From the NCBI GenBank assembly GCA_027924645.1, contig BSBN01000037.1, positions 3,100,001 to 3,164,000 of the forward strand: a stretch of DNA of 64,000 bases. The letters run 5' to 3'. The position numbers and the translations under genes were made by a program. A model generated the notes under the pieces. It had not been told where the DNA came from. It saw only the letters and a list, made by a program, of their open reading frames with translations, and did no database searches. The first letter of the stretch is position 1; each line of letters opens with the position of its first letter. Shown one piece after another: positions 33,660-46,430 of this stretch. The stretch is from Cunninghamia lanceolata. Lineage: Eukaryota; Streptophyta; Pinopsida; Cupressales; Cupressaceae.

Positions 33660-34803
33660 CTTTAATTAGTAGGTAGTGGGGAGACCAGCAAAGTAACCTC
33701 TAACTAGAAAATTAGGCTAAAACACAATTGACTAAAACCTTTTCTTTATTTTCCTTTACTAAATAAAATCACTCAAATAATATATTTACAACAAAATTAA
33801 ATTAATCCACTCCAAGCACAAGCTAATAATACAAGCCTTTACAATAAACTAATTCATGCCCCAATAAATAAATAAATCCTTTCCTATGAAATAATTCTAA
33901 CTTTGCAATTAGAATGTATTTCACCCCCAAACACATTGTTTCAAAAACACATTTAAATAAAATAAAATGTCTTTTTGAAATTAAACACTCCACAACTCAA
34001 TTAAATCAATTAAATTGCTTTTCCTCTACGCTAGAAGATAAATAGAACAATAACAATTTTCAAAACACCATAAATCAGTTCACACATACCAAGCACACAT
34101 GCAAAATCACACAAGTGATAATTTAAATACACCCAAGAAGACATTTGCTAGTCTATCACAAGGGGATCCAAAATCTAAATCGATTCGAATGAGGTTTCAC
34201 AGGTTTTGATAAGACAAGGATGAAGGTGAGATGGCCAAGAATCCCATGTCAATATTCTCCACATCCTGGCCATTGGTCAATATCATGTGATTTCATGCAC
34301 ACTCAATGCGAACGTCATGCACATTTGTCCAATATATGACAATAGGTGAAGCAAACAATATAAATTACATAAATAAATATTAACCATCTAGTACGCACAT
34401 CTCAATTACATCATTTAATCAAACAATACGATCGAAGTGAAATTACTCATATACAACATAATATTGAAGGAAACTAGGTTTACCCACTGAGCATATAATT
34501 TAAATTAAAATAGTGAAGTTGAAACACCAATGCATATCAATCACATAACATGACCTCATTAGAAACTCCTCAATGGTCATAAGAAACATCTCCGTAAAGC
34601 ATCCAAACTACACCCTCAAAACACCTCGATGGAAACAACCTCATCGGCAAGTTTGGTGCAACGATGCATAATCACATGATTCACAAAATACACTACAAAA
34701 ACACTCAAAACAACATATCTCACAAGGATCTAATATCAATATCAATGCATAAATAATCATCTATCACACAAGACAACAAGGGTCAACATAGGTGGGCATT
34801 ACA
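33660..34803 (-). repeat. Candidate LTR of the element carrying ORF D
   Basis: On the minus strand the segment starts TGTAATGCCCACC at 34803, an LTR-like terminus similar to the end of element C. It is T/G-rich and non-coding throughout, and a possible tRNA-Met primer site follows. The inner end is not clearly CA, and I cannot find a second copy near the other end of ORF D, so this is tentative. Confidence 0.4.
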
Positions 34804-36720
34804 CCTCCTCTCAAAACTTTTTTGTAGCTCCAACTATTAATACGATTAAACAACATACAAATTAATATGAAAAACATGAAATATATAATTACATAAGTAA
34901 ATAATCCCTTACTACAAGCTGGTGATCCTCCTTAATCATCCACTACTTCTCTTCATCCACTTGAGGGGTAGGTGCATGAAGTGGAGTTGTGACCTCCTAT
35001 GGAAAGCATGAAGAAACAACTTAGATAAAAGATTAATAGCATTTATTAATGCTAAATGATCTTAGATAAGACAAATAATACATAATGATACATTACTAAC
35101 TCATACCTATGTCAAAGTCATTGAAGACAAAACTACTGTAGCAATGTCTATCTCCATTGTTCCATGAATATCAAAAGGAGCCTATATTGATGTCATCAAC
35201 TAAAAATAGGAACGTCATTTGACCAAAATCTACATAACATTATTTACATATAGAATGATTAAAAATAATTAAACTTAAATGCCTTCTGATGTTGAAGGTC
35301 CAACATCCACCTATTCATCATCAAATTGTCATTTTAAGATTACCATTAATATATGAAAAAAAATTACATGTATATTTACTATTTTGTTACAGATTACATA
35401 CATGTATAATTAACATGCCTACATAGGCATGTGACTAGTAGATGCATGATGCATACTTTGACCTTGGAATTTTATAATACATATAATTTTTTACATTAAT
35501 TTTCATTCATAATGGATTAATATAGTTAGTTGTAGATTTCAATAGGAAATATATTAAATTGTAGAATCTTATTAAAAATTACCTGTCAGTCAATGCCAAA
35601 GGTCATATCTAATAACTTGTTGGTCAAGCTCATACTATCCAATATAGATTTATCATGTGCCCCAACCTATGTGGAATACTCCTTAAAGTATGGAGCATCC
35701 TCTTGGACATGTGTATCCGTGTCATGACCATATACATCTTGTCTAATATATCTCATAAAAAATACTTGGACCTATAATCACATGTAGATCCACAAGCATG
35801 ACAAATGTGTGGTGAAAGTTGATTCCTAGAAGGCTCACCCTCATTATCCTACAAAAGAGGCTTGCTATGTTATAATAAGATTTGTGTGACGAAACTAGTG
35901 GACTATAGGGTCTCCACCTCAATACCCTCCTTTATTGTAGAAGGAACTATGATATGATGAACATATGGGTGGGAAAGGGGTCTTGTTGGCTAGTCCTGGG
36001 CATGACATGTCCCCTCTCTATCATGTGCAGAGTCTTTACCTCTACCCTAGAAATCACATTTATCAAAATAATTTAGAATTTATTTGAGGATGAACTCTCA
36101 ATAGAGTTTCCTTAAGAAATATTGAGGCACTTTATTGTTGTTGCATGGGGGATGGTAAAAAACTATCCAATACCTATCCCAAAAATTATACTTTATGCCT
36201 TAGTGTTGGCACCAATGAATATAAAATCTTTTGCAACTTGTATGCATGGGCTCATTAGTTCAAGGGTCTACAAACAATGCACATATATTAGTTTTCATTA
36301 TTTTATAGTCTTTCAATTGTCTATTTGATGGTTTTAAAAATAATATTGTTGAGTATTCTCTATGATTTGGCCACTAATTGAATCTATGTGAAATATTATA
36401 GATTCCACATAGGTTGCAAGAGCTCTAAGTTGATGTGTGTAGGTTGCATTTGGATTTTTCAAAGTTTCTAATAATGTTTGAAGCTCTTTTTTATTTTGTT
36501 CAATTTTCCCTTATATATTTTCTTGGGTATCACGAGGATGCCTTGGAATAGATGGAGGAGTTTGAGAGGGGTTATTTTGTGTATGTTCTTCAATAGGAGT
36601 TTTATCACACATTTCATTAATTGGATGAGGATTTGGAGGTGTAGATGGGTTTAATTTGCTAAAAAAATTTAAAAAATGAATCAACAAAAATGAAAATAAA
36701 AATGTTTCATTTTAATTGAA
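34804..36720 (-). pseudogene. Degenerate coding-like region, unknown protein
   Basis: Short coding-like runs appear on the minus strand. At about 36340-36640 one phase reads PPSIPRHPRDTQENI, a stop, then KIEQNKKELQTLLETLKNP and LRALATYVESIIFHIDSI, which suggests a coiled coil. At about 35610-35750 another reads YIRQDVYGHDTDTHVQEDA. Near 35830 SPHICHACGSTCDY could be part of a zinc-binding site. No catalytic motif is visible. It might be an old transposable-element gene, with or without introns. The plus-strand 68-codon frame at 36122-36328 has no such support. Confidence 0.3.
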
Positions 36721-36901
36721 ATTGCTAAAAGTTTGAACAAACTTACCTATTGCATGTCCACATGGCATAATTCTTTCAACCAAATTGCTCCAAATATCTC
36801 AAAACATGCTCATAGAATAATAATCACATTTTGGAGAAAAGGAGAGAAATGGTCATGGTTGTTTTTTTTTTGTTTTAAGCCATTTAAAATGTGAGCATTC
36901 T

Positions 36902-37019
36902 ATAATGCAATCATGTTATGGCTTGGTAGTGACTAATCCTTAGGCTTGTCACTATGAAACCATAATGCGATCGCATTATATGAGAGTGCATTATGGTTTT
37001 TGTAATGTAATCACGATAT
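36902..37019. repeat. Three near-palindromic ATAATGCGATCGCATTAT units
   Basis: The unit at 36962-36979 is a perfect 18-bp palindrome. ATAATGCAATCATGTTAT at 36902-36919 and GTAATGTAATCACGATAT at 37002-37019 look like decayed copies. Confidence 0.7.
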
Positions 37020-38239
37020 AACTTATTTTGACTCAAACATTTTTTGGCCTTTTTTTGGTCTCCCATTTAATGCATATACCCCTTTGGAAAATAGTAAAGT
37101 CATGTAATCTTTTTTTGACCTTAGATATAATATGAGTTACAAAAAATACTTTTTATAAGGAATAAGTATTACTACTAGAATTAGTTATATAGTTGGTGAA
37201 TATAAGATCAAACACATATGCTTACAAATAAAGTGAGAAACACACATTGACTATAGCTATAGAAACTACTTGTACACCTATACTAAGAAGATTGTTAAGT
37301 ATATCTTCACTTCTTTTTAACCATGAAGATATTAAAATAAAACTATTATGGGGCCCCAAACGGATACATCACCTTTTCTTACCAATGGTGTTGCCTCTTG
37401 TTCTGACCATCTTTATTTCTTCCTTAGAGCCCCATGAGTTGTTGATGCAGTTTGATCCAATGGTGCAGTATAAATAAAACATGTGCCTTTGTTTTAATAC
37501 TATGGGCTCCTAATATGGCCTTGAAAGTTAATGTATTCAATAGTCAAGGATTCAATGTAAAATAGAACAAAATCCCATAGCAATCTCCTAGATGCCTATA
37601 GAAATCTATTGGATGAATTGATTTGGAAGTACATACAGTGGGGACTTTACTCAACCACTTGAGTCCATGACCATTGAAATAGTCTACGTAAAAAAAAAAG
37701 AAATGCTAAACAATGAGAAAAAAACTATGTAGGCCTATGCAATGAATCAATTATAACATTTTATATCAATATCAACACATGAGAAATACATAATGAAAGA
37801 ATATACATGTCTATCCAATGATAACATTTAAATCAATATCAACATATGAGAAATATGTAGGTCTACATGAGAACTATTGTTATAGATATTAATCATACAA
37901 TATATAATACAAAATGTGATGCAAATTGAAAATTATGTCTCTATAACTCACTAGGAATGGTAGATTGAAGTAGAGTTGTAGATCTCTATCTATTTTCCAA
38001 CTTTTGAGAAAGTAGCCATCTACCTAATATGTGACAACACATAAAGGATTGATCAAATGTCAATCAAGAGGACCATAAATTACCAATTCACAATGTCAAA
38101 AATGGGTGAATTGAATGCCTAACAAGTGAATGGAGATTTTTTTTCTTAAATACAAATCCATAGTCACACCAAGTTTTTGTTCATCTTAGGTCCATCCCAC
38201 AAAAATGTAGTAGCTTTTGCATTGGTGATTAAACACATT

Positions 38240-38535
38240 AAACCTAAATTACCTATAATTTCATGGTTATGGCATAGTTTCTCTAAAGTGCCTTAAATTT
38301 AATGGTGATAATAAGTATTTTCCTTAAAATTCTTATAATTGCATGACAATAATACATGTTTTCCCTAAAATGCCTATAATTGCATTTCCCTAAATTCACT
38401 ATAATTGCAATAGAGACCTCACCACCCTTTTCCCTTAATTGCATATAATTTCATTGGTGATAACACCACCTATTGCCCTTAATTACCTATAATTTAATTG
38501 GTGATTGCACCACCCTTTTCCCTTAATTAATGTAA
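38240..38535 (+). repeat. Degenerate CCTTAATTxxCTATAATT repeats
   Basis: At least five copies of a unit built on CCCTTAATT, ATAATTxxATTGGTGAT and CACCACCCTTTT follow one another, with spacing of about 35-65 bases. The last two copies, at about 38407-38525, are the best preserved. Confidence 0.65.
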
Positions 38536-40635
38536 AAAGGTAGGTGAATGAACCATAATTTTGAAAAAGAAAAATTTAAATGATAGGTGATTGGATCCAA
38601 ATTAAAATTTAGCTCTATAAGATCCTAGCCATGGGGACCAAACTGCATTAAATAGTACAATGATCTAATGTTCTTCTAAGTTATTAAAAAATTAATTATA
38701 GGGCAATCTAATGTGACATACATAAAAAACATAAAATTTGGACAAAAGCATGTGCCACCAAAAGAATTCTATTCACCATTTTTTGGACCTCAAAAAACAA
38801 ACAATTACAAATTGGTGACAAATTATCACTAAAATTTCCCTAGTTTGAGGGTCATGGGTGATCTTGAACTAGGAGATGTTTATCATGATGCCATGTGTAG
38901 CTCTTGATCACTTTTAGTGAGAGTTTTTGTAGGGATATGGATCTATCATTTTATGGTGGATGATCACGTTTTTTGAGGATGTGGGTAGTCTATTTCCATT
39001 AAGAGCTCTTGAAATTTTTAGTTGACTTGTGCTTATGATGTAAATCATAATGTCATGGTAAGTTCCTAGATTCTATATTGATTAGGTAATGGGAGATTTG
39101 ACATTGATTTGTGGTAATTTTCTAGATGAATGTTTTGATCATGTTGCCTTGTGAGATTCTAGTTATTGTGAAATTTCAATTAGTGTTCAATTGGCATGAG
39201 ATGATTAGTTGTGCACCTATATTATATTTGGGTGAGTTTGTAGATCTATTATTTTGGGGGATTGTGTGCTGGAATAGTGAGTCTCTTGGATTAGTTTTAG
39301 TTGAAAGAATGATGATGGACTACACCTAGACGAATGTTAGTTCAAAATGGAATTATTGAGGAGATTGTGCTTTAATGGAAAAATAATCTCATAGTATTCT
39401 CTTGATCCACTTAGTGGTGAATGATCTCATAAGAATTGCCCACCAGGATTTTAGACGCATTCTTTATTTATGTCTTGTCTTTTTATGTGCTTGAGTCTTG
39501 AGTTGTGGATGTTAGTTATGATGACTTGTTTGAGGAGTAGATGCATGGTTATATTATTCATTGTCTCCTTATGTTTGGGTATTGAGCTACAATGTTAGTT
39601 CTAAGGATAGTATTTTGAGGAGTACAAGAGATGATTAGTGACTTTAGGCACATTCCCTTTATTGCAAGAATGGTTGTTAGTTTGATCTTCCTTCAACTTG
39701 GTAAGTTTACATCAACTATCATTGTGTTTGACCTTAGAGTTAAATTATAAGGTGTTGGTATCTTTTCTATTTGGGGATTCAAAAGGAGATCTTACTTTTC
39801 AAAGCTTGAGCACATATTGGTGTTGGTAGAATGACATGGTTTTATTTTAAAGTTTTCTCTCTATGGGTTGTTGTTTATCTGAAAGGTTTAGTTCATTTCA
39901 TATTGGAGTTAGCATTTGTGTGGAGCTAATCAAATCACTTTATTTGGTTTTCAAACATCTTGGTGACCACTTACTATTATTGTACTTAATTATTTTTATT
40001 GAAAGTATTAATGATTAAAGCTCTTTAATCTATGTTTTCTATGTGATGTGAAGATCATGGGAGAGCTGAGGTGAATAGGGGAGAGTTTTTGGAGTAGTTT
40101 AGTTTATAGGTGTACAAATTGGTGTGTGTTCTTTGACACTATGTGATAAAATACTTGAGGCATGTCATTTATGTGAGTGTTGTTGGTGGAATTTTAGATG
40201 TTATGGTTGACTCTAGACTAGACATTGTCCATGCAGTGGGAGTCCTAGAGAGGTGTGTGTCATTAGACTTCTATACAAAGGTCTTTAGATATTTTTCACA
40301 TGTCTGTGTTAGTTATTAATGGAGATAGAATTTGTTCAAGCTAGTGAATATATAGGGACTTGTGATTGTAGATTAGGTTCAATATGCAGATAGAAGAAGG
40401 TATACCTATTATGTGTTTACCCTATTTTGGGGGGAAATTAGTTGTATACGTGTGTAACTAGTTATAGTCATTGTTCTATCTACTTAGGTGAGTACTTGGC
40501 AACTCAGTCTTATTTGTTGTAGTTTGAACTTCAGTATATGTGTTCAGATTGAGGCATGATACAATGGTTTGCTTGTAACATTTAGAGTGTGGTTTTGGAT
40601 TGGATTTATTTTCTTTCATGGTTGGGTATGATGGA

Positions 40636-40640
40636 GAATG
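40636..40640. repeat. Target site duplication GAATG, left copy (element E)
   Basis: Directly precedes TGTAACA at 40641 and matches 52983-52987. Confidence 0.9.
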
Positions 40641-42888
40641 TGTAACAAATATACCCATATAACATAGTAAATCCTTTGGTTTTCAACTAAGGTAAATAAT
40701 ACAATTCCTTAAAAGTAGGGAAAATAATTTTTTTCTTTTTTTGACAATGGACATCATCATTATCATCATATGCATAATTGGCAACATAAATCATTTCACA
40801 ATGAAATAACATTTCATTTCAATTTGTAAAAGAAATACATCTTTTCGATTACAATTTTCATATATGATTTATATTAATCAAGTAATAGATTTACAATTTA
40901 CAAATAAGTACAAGGTCAAGACTTCCATATCTGGATTAGTCTTCTATTTTACAAGCCTTGGAGTGTCATCGGCAAGAGGGAGAGCATAACCCAAGTGCTT
41001 TACCTCCATCCACAGACCGACAGTCCCCCGCTCACCTTCCATCTGGAAGTGGCCCTACCCTTCAATGAAGAGTATAGAGTAAAGACCCCCTAGTAATGCC
41101 ATCTAAGTCTCTAGTGTTGTGTCCTACATAACCAACACAGTCATACAACTATAGACTCCTTCTAACTAAGTATGACACTACTAGATGGTTATGCAATCTA
41201 GAGCATAGTGAACTACTAAGTGCAAGTAGAGACTTTTGCACTTACTTTGGCCAATGTTTTTCAATAATATCAACCACTTAAAAGTGGATTCGTATGTTCA
41301 CCCACTTCTAACTTGACTTGGAAACCTTCAATGACCTATGGTTAACTTAAACTTTGGTTTGACCAAAAAGTTTGACTTTCAAAAAGATCTTATTCACATA
41401 GTGATGTCTCATTAAGTCCATACACGACTAATTTGGTTAGCAACTCTGACCTTGAACACCCATGTCACACTTTGGTAACCTCTAGGGTCTTGACTACTGA
41501 CACTTGTTTAAGTCCTTTCTATTAACTGCAAGAGTAACTTATCTTCTATTATAAGCACTCTAGTTAAACATGACAACAAAATGTCATCGACTTAACAATT
41601 TTGGTCTCAAATAATAGTATATTGGCAATATGCCCAATAAGTTCCATGATACTATAGTATCTTTTAAAATAAAAGTTTACTTCATTATAATAAGTTTTCA
41701 GGGTTTTCATACAAAACATATGGTTCTGTTCACAAAGAATGCCATATTAGTTTTGGTTAAACTTTGAGAATAATCTCATTTAAATTCTCATAAAGAATAT
41801 CTATTTCTTGCACTAATTATCTGTCATCAATTTTATTTTCGATATTGTCCAATCTTGGACCATTCAGAATAAATGTTGTCTATCACTAAGTTTGATAATA
41901 CACATATCTTATATATATATATAACCATGAGAATCTTCTTCTTCAAAAATATATGAATATAAATATCAAAATAGCACATAAAGTTAGCTGAATAATGAGA
42001 GTCACATTTGTCTACACTTTCAATTTCATTTGACTCTTGTATTGACATCATGGTTTGGTCTTGCCACTATTTCTCAATAAAGAAGATAAGAATAGATTAA
42101 CTAAATATGTTAAACAATGTTTTGTCACTGCATTCAATATACGTATAAAATCTTACTTATTGCATGCAAAATTGTCATGGCCCATCAGCCCACAAGCATC
42201 ATTTTCTGCAAGTGACACATGTATACATCACCACCTTATACAATTGTGAAATGGATCAAGAAACACAACCTCTATACTAAGAAATAAGAATACGGTGAGT
42301 TGGTTGTTTGAACACGAGTTATATATACATATATAATAAGAAAAATTGCATGTATTTCATGTTGCTATTGTACTTTATCTCTGGTTTTGTAGTCTTCAAA
42401 TCCTGCCATAGTCTATCTAAGACTTAACCAATGGTTGTTGTCTCCTTTATCAGTCGCTATCAATAACATGCAATTTCTTCACACTAGAACCGTGCCTATG
42501 TTTTCAAAGGCATGACAGTATATATCTCCCAGTTTGCAGAGTAATAATAGTCTTTGTCTTTTGACATCCCACATACAGTTAGCAAGCAACATTATCAAAA
42601 TAGAGAACCCCTTTGCATTGCCACTTCGTGGTTTTTATACTAGACAGGAGCCATGACGCATAATACATGCATATCAGCACCGAATAAGGCTTGAATTCCA
42701 TCCATAATGCCTCTTTTTATAGGCTTAAGTGTGCTAAGTTTTAAAATCATCAAAGTGTTGTTAAACTACCACCTCAAAATGGGGAAGGTGGTACTGCCAC
42801 TCCCACCTCAAGTCTCATATGTAGCCTTTAGTGGAGGCTTATCATGCCCATGAGGTGCACAATCTAAAACAAGTTTTAACTAACAAGA

Positions 42889-42985
<97 letters not shown>

Positions 42986-43458
42986 TGTAATCGGTTAACA
43001 TAGTCAACATATCATTCTATAGTTTTAATTTTTGTTATAGGAAAAGAGACCAAGACATAACTTGACTTGACTAGGTTCGAACTCACCTAACAATTCCAAA
43101 AATAACTCAATTGACTTGACGTGGTTCAAAATAGACCTACAAGAGTGAAAATTCAGATGGCAATACCTGGTTTTCTGAAGTCTATTCCCCTCTCCTGGGT
43201 GATACTCTCCCTCACTCTCTAGAGGGAAAGAATTATCCTACATTTCACTTAGAGAAACATTCACATAGTTAGCTATAAAATTCTCACAACATAACATAAT
43301 GCAGATTAAATATCATGTATTCATTCAAATGAAAAAGCATCTCATTGCATATTATTTCATCGAAACATTTAAATATCATAATGAAATCATAGTGCATCAA
43401 AACAGTAATTAAAATAGAAGTTAAAAGTAAATTGGTCCATCAAAATTAGGGTGTAACA
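40641..43458 (-). repeat. 3' LTR of element E (element reads minus)
   Basis: 2,818 bp; TGTAACAAAT at the left and GGGTGTAACA at the right. It carries a 92-bp pure AT repeat at 42892-42983 that is short and interrupted in the other LTR. Confidence 0.92.
42892..42983. repeat. (AT)46 microsatellite in LTR of element E
   Basis: Uninterrupted AT dinucleotides over 92 bases. The corresponding site in the partner LTR (52459-52503) is shorter and broken by TACATACA and TTATTACTCC. Confidence 0.98.
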
Positions 43459-43473
43459 TTTCTTCCCCCATAA
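43459..43473 (-). promoter_or_regulatory. Polypurine tract of element E
   Basis: On the minus strand TATGGGGGAAGAAA directly abuts the TGTTACACCC start of the LTR. This fixes the minus orientation together with the primer site at 50176-50193. Confidence 0.8.
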
Positions 43474-43539
43474 GGATCATCGTCCCCGATGATTCAATGT
43501 ATCATAACATATAAAAGTAATTAAAAGTTTTTCTTATCA

Positions 43540-43682
43540 ACTTTTAGAACATGAACAAATGATGAAATTTTTGTCTAATATCTTCATAATCCTCCCATGT
43601 AGAACTGCCCTCTACATATTGGTCCCACTAGACCTTGCACTGAGTTACCTCTCTGTTATGCAAGAGGAGCTTGCTAATGGGT
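43540..43682 (-). pseudogene. Chromodomain end of element E integrase
   Basis: The minus-strand frame reads SKLLLHNREVTQCKV, one stop, then WDQYVEGSSTWEDYEDIRQK and FHHLFMF. The W...ATWE-type pattern (here STWED) followed by a helix ending in HLF is the chromodomain that ends chromovirus integrases and guides insertion through chromatin marks. It is separated from the rest of the integrase by the 43687-45055 insert. With that insert removed the frame is continuous. Confidence 0.75.
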
Positions 43683-43686
43683 CTAG
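43683..43686. repeat. CTAG flank of 1.37-kb insert, left copy
   Basis: CTAG here and at 45056-45059 bound the insert. The bases beside them (T or A) differ, so the duplication may be 4 bp or a decayed 5 bp. Confidence 0.55.
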
Positions 43687-45055
43687 TTATTAGCTAGTTT
43701 TCTTATGGTTTTATGCAAGTTCAAATACATTCTCAGACATTATCTTACACATATTTCTATATCATGCTATCTCTTATGTTCATTATACAAACCTGAACTT
43801 GATTATTAAGTATATGGAAATATGGTTATAATATGATGGATATTGCATGATTATGTGTGGGAATGTATGGATTGTAAAGGATATCTGTGCTTGACTATGG
43901 TTGTTATTATTGTGTGCATGTTTTGGGAACTAACTCTTGTAGCTGAAGAAGATGGACTGTAGCCTGCAACAACTGTAAGGCATATTCCGCAGCCAAAGAG
44001 TTCCCAGACAGCAAAGCAGGGGAGGTTCCAAACTAAACTAAGTGCAACAACTACAACATGGAGACACTTGATGAAGATGGTTATGCATCGTGATGACAAT
44101 TAATAAAGATGATTGAAAGGAGAGAATTCTATTGCAGATAGGAGTCTAATGCAATTGATTCAACTAGTCCATGTTCCAGTTCTGTTGCAACATGAGTCTT
44201 AATTTTATTTGGACTCTTCTTTCTTTCTTTTTCAGTTATTAGTTACTTGGCATTTATCAGACTCATGTATGTAGAGAGTGGTGATTTATTATTTTAGTTA
44301 AGAGACTTTGTTCCAATAAACTCCCCTGTGCCTATATGTATGGCTCGGTGGTTGAGGTAGTTTAAGTTTTCAAGTTTGAAGTAGATTGTTCAATCACAGA
44401 TATAGTTACCAAATCTTTTCCATGTTAGTTACACATACAATGTTTATGTTTTTGATGATGAATGCATGAATAAAATCTGCCAGTAGAATCTTATGTGATA
44501 TTGTAAGGATTGTGCAATGAATGAATTGGAATTAGTATGATTGTGTCAATCTGAGAAACTAGATTTGAGTTAGATCAGTGGAGACAGTCACTTGAGCAAG
44601 GGCCACTCAAGGTAACTGTCCCTCACTTCATTTTCTGTATTTTACTTCTATTATAACAGTCAATTCATAAAGGCATTAGATTCTTCAAGATATTCTAGTT
44701 TGCTTCACCTTGTTGTACTCTAGAGTGTAGAGTGTATGATAGATTATCATTATTAAGTTAACCTTTAAGCATTCTTTCCTTGACAAAAAATAGTTACAAT
44801 ATTTTATTGTATGCACCTGTAATAATAGTACAAACATTACTTTCCTTACTGTTATATAGTTTTGAGATTTCCTAGCAAGTGTAACACTATACTAAGATGA
44901 GTTAGGTAGTCTAAATCTTTGAAAGCACATACAATGCCAGTGCCATCACAAGCTTACTAGTCTTGGTTCATAATTTAATGAAGGTCTTTTCAAAAGTCCA
45001 AGTGGACTGTTTAGTTAAGTTTTGCCTCTAAATTGTGTGATTGCCACCAAGTTTA
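43687..45055. mobile_element. 1.37-kb insertion of unknown class inside element E integrase
   Basis: Removing 43687-45055 and one CTAG joins MIKPLRVLKTRRCRVRTMS to SKLLLHNREVTQCKV in one frame, which shows that this is an insertion. Ends are TTATTAGCTAG and CACCAAGTTTA: no TG...CA and no clear terminal inverted repeat. The interior is non-coding. An 82-codon minus frame at 43851-44099 has a hydrophobic stretch but no family I know. It could be a non-autonomous DNA transposon or another short element. Confidence 0.6.
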
Positions 45056-45059
45056 CTAG
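45056..45059. repeat. CTAG flank of 1.37-kb insert, right copy
   Basis: Matches 43683-43686. Confidence 0.55.
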
Positions 45060-46430
45060 ACATAGTACGGACTCTACACCTGCGTGTTTTGAGCACTCTG
45101 AGAGGCTTGATCATTACCACCCATGGATCTTGTACCTATAGTGCATTGCAATCAATTACATGATTAACACCTAGCACATATTTCTTAAGGTAAGATACAT
45201 GAAAAACATTATGCATCCGAGAACGAGATGGTGGCAGAGCATTCCTGTAAGCTACTGGGTTGACTTCCTTGAAAACTTTGAAGGGGACCACATATCTAGG
45301 AGCTAGTTTGGATGACTTTCTAAACTTGATTGAGCTCTTCTGAGGCTTGACTCTTAAAAGGACTTTCTCTCCTACCGAGAAATGTCTTAGTACATGTGCT
45401 TAGCATCAGCATAGCTTTTCTATCTATCATTCACCTCTGATAATCTTTTCTTGATCACTTTAATTTGCTCTTCCATTTCTAATAGCATTTCCAAACCAAG
45501 GCTAATCCTATCTTCTATCTTATCCCAGCTAATAGGAGTTCAACGCTTTCTTCCATTTAATGTTTCAAATAGAGCCATCTTGATAGCAGAATGATAAGAA
45601 TTATTATAAGCGAATTCCACAAGAGCAAGATAATCCTCCCACTTGTATTGTTGATCCATGCAATACATTCTCAATAGATCCTCCAAAAATTGGTTTACTC
45701 TCTTCATTTGGCCATCTATCTCAGGATGATAGGCTGAGCTTATGTTAAATTGAGTTCCAAGTGAGGAGAATAAGGTTTACCAAAACCTTGACATCATGTG
45801 TGTGTCCCTATCTAAGATGATCTTCTCGGGAATACCATGCAACCTAAACACCTCTTGCACAAATTAATGGGCTATGACTAGTGCTCCATCTGTCAAATTC
45901 CCAGGTATAAAATGGGCTGCCTTGGTAAGTTTGTCTACCACTACTAGAATAAAATTATGCCTATTTCTAGACATAGGAAGTCCTTGTACAAAATCCATAC
46001 TAATGATCTACCACTTCCACTCTAGAATCTCATGAGGATACATGAGTCCTACCAGGTGATGATGTTCTTCTTTCACCCTTTGGCATTCTAAACATCCTGC
46101 TACAAACCTTGCAGCATCCCTCTTCATTCCTTTCTATAAATACAGTGGTTTCACATCAACTAACAATTTCATCACTCCCAGATGTTCTGAATAGGGTGTA
46201 GAATGAACTTCTTTCTACACGATATTGCTTAAATCCTCAGAGTTTGAAACGTACATCCTTCCTCTGAATCTAAGTAGTCCATCTAGTTCAAAGTGGAATC
46301 CATCATACCTCAAATATTGAGGATTATTCAAGAGAGCATGCTTAATCTTCTCATAATATTCATCTCCCTTGGATTTTTGTAACACCTTATTTTTGAAATC
46401 AGAATGAATAGAGATCATCAAGGAAATATG
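45056..46430 (-). pseudogene. Integrase of element E (HHCC, core and C-terminal module)
   Basis: Minus-strand reading from 46421 gives LRFRGRMYVSNSEDLSNIV and then the zinc-binding region with CLECQRVK near 46085. The core follows: WIISMDF-like words near 46000, FILVVVDKLTKAAHFIP near 45940, then a D in LDRDTHMMS near 45815 and YHPEIDGQMKRVN near 45720. The C-terminal part reads VGEKVLLRVKPQKSS, then LAPRYVVPFKVFKEV and MHNVFHVSYLKKYV (45385-45165). The pattern is typical of chromoviruses. Many stops make it non-functional. In the third catalytic motif the usual Q-TE appears as QMK, so the glutamate looks lost. Confidence 0.8.

Larger units (their letters stand above)
36721..40635. other. Anonymous AT-rich DNA, no gene recognised
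   Basis: The first 2 kb is A/T-rich and the stretch from about 38850 is T/G-rich on the plus strand. I see no gene or LTR terminus. It continues after element E at 52988. Two small repeat groups inside it are listed separately. Confidence 0.5.

Noticed and set aside
43851..44099. 82-codon minus frame in the 1.37-kb insert as a membrane protein gene
   Set aside because: Short, with one hydrophobic stretch, no homology that I recognise, and located in a non-coding-looking insert.
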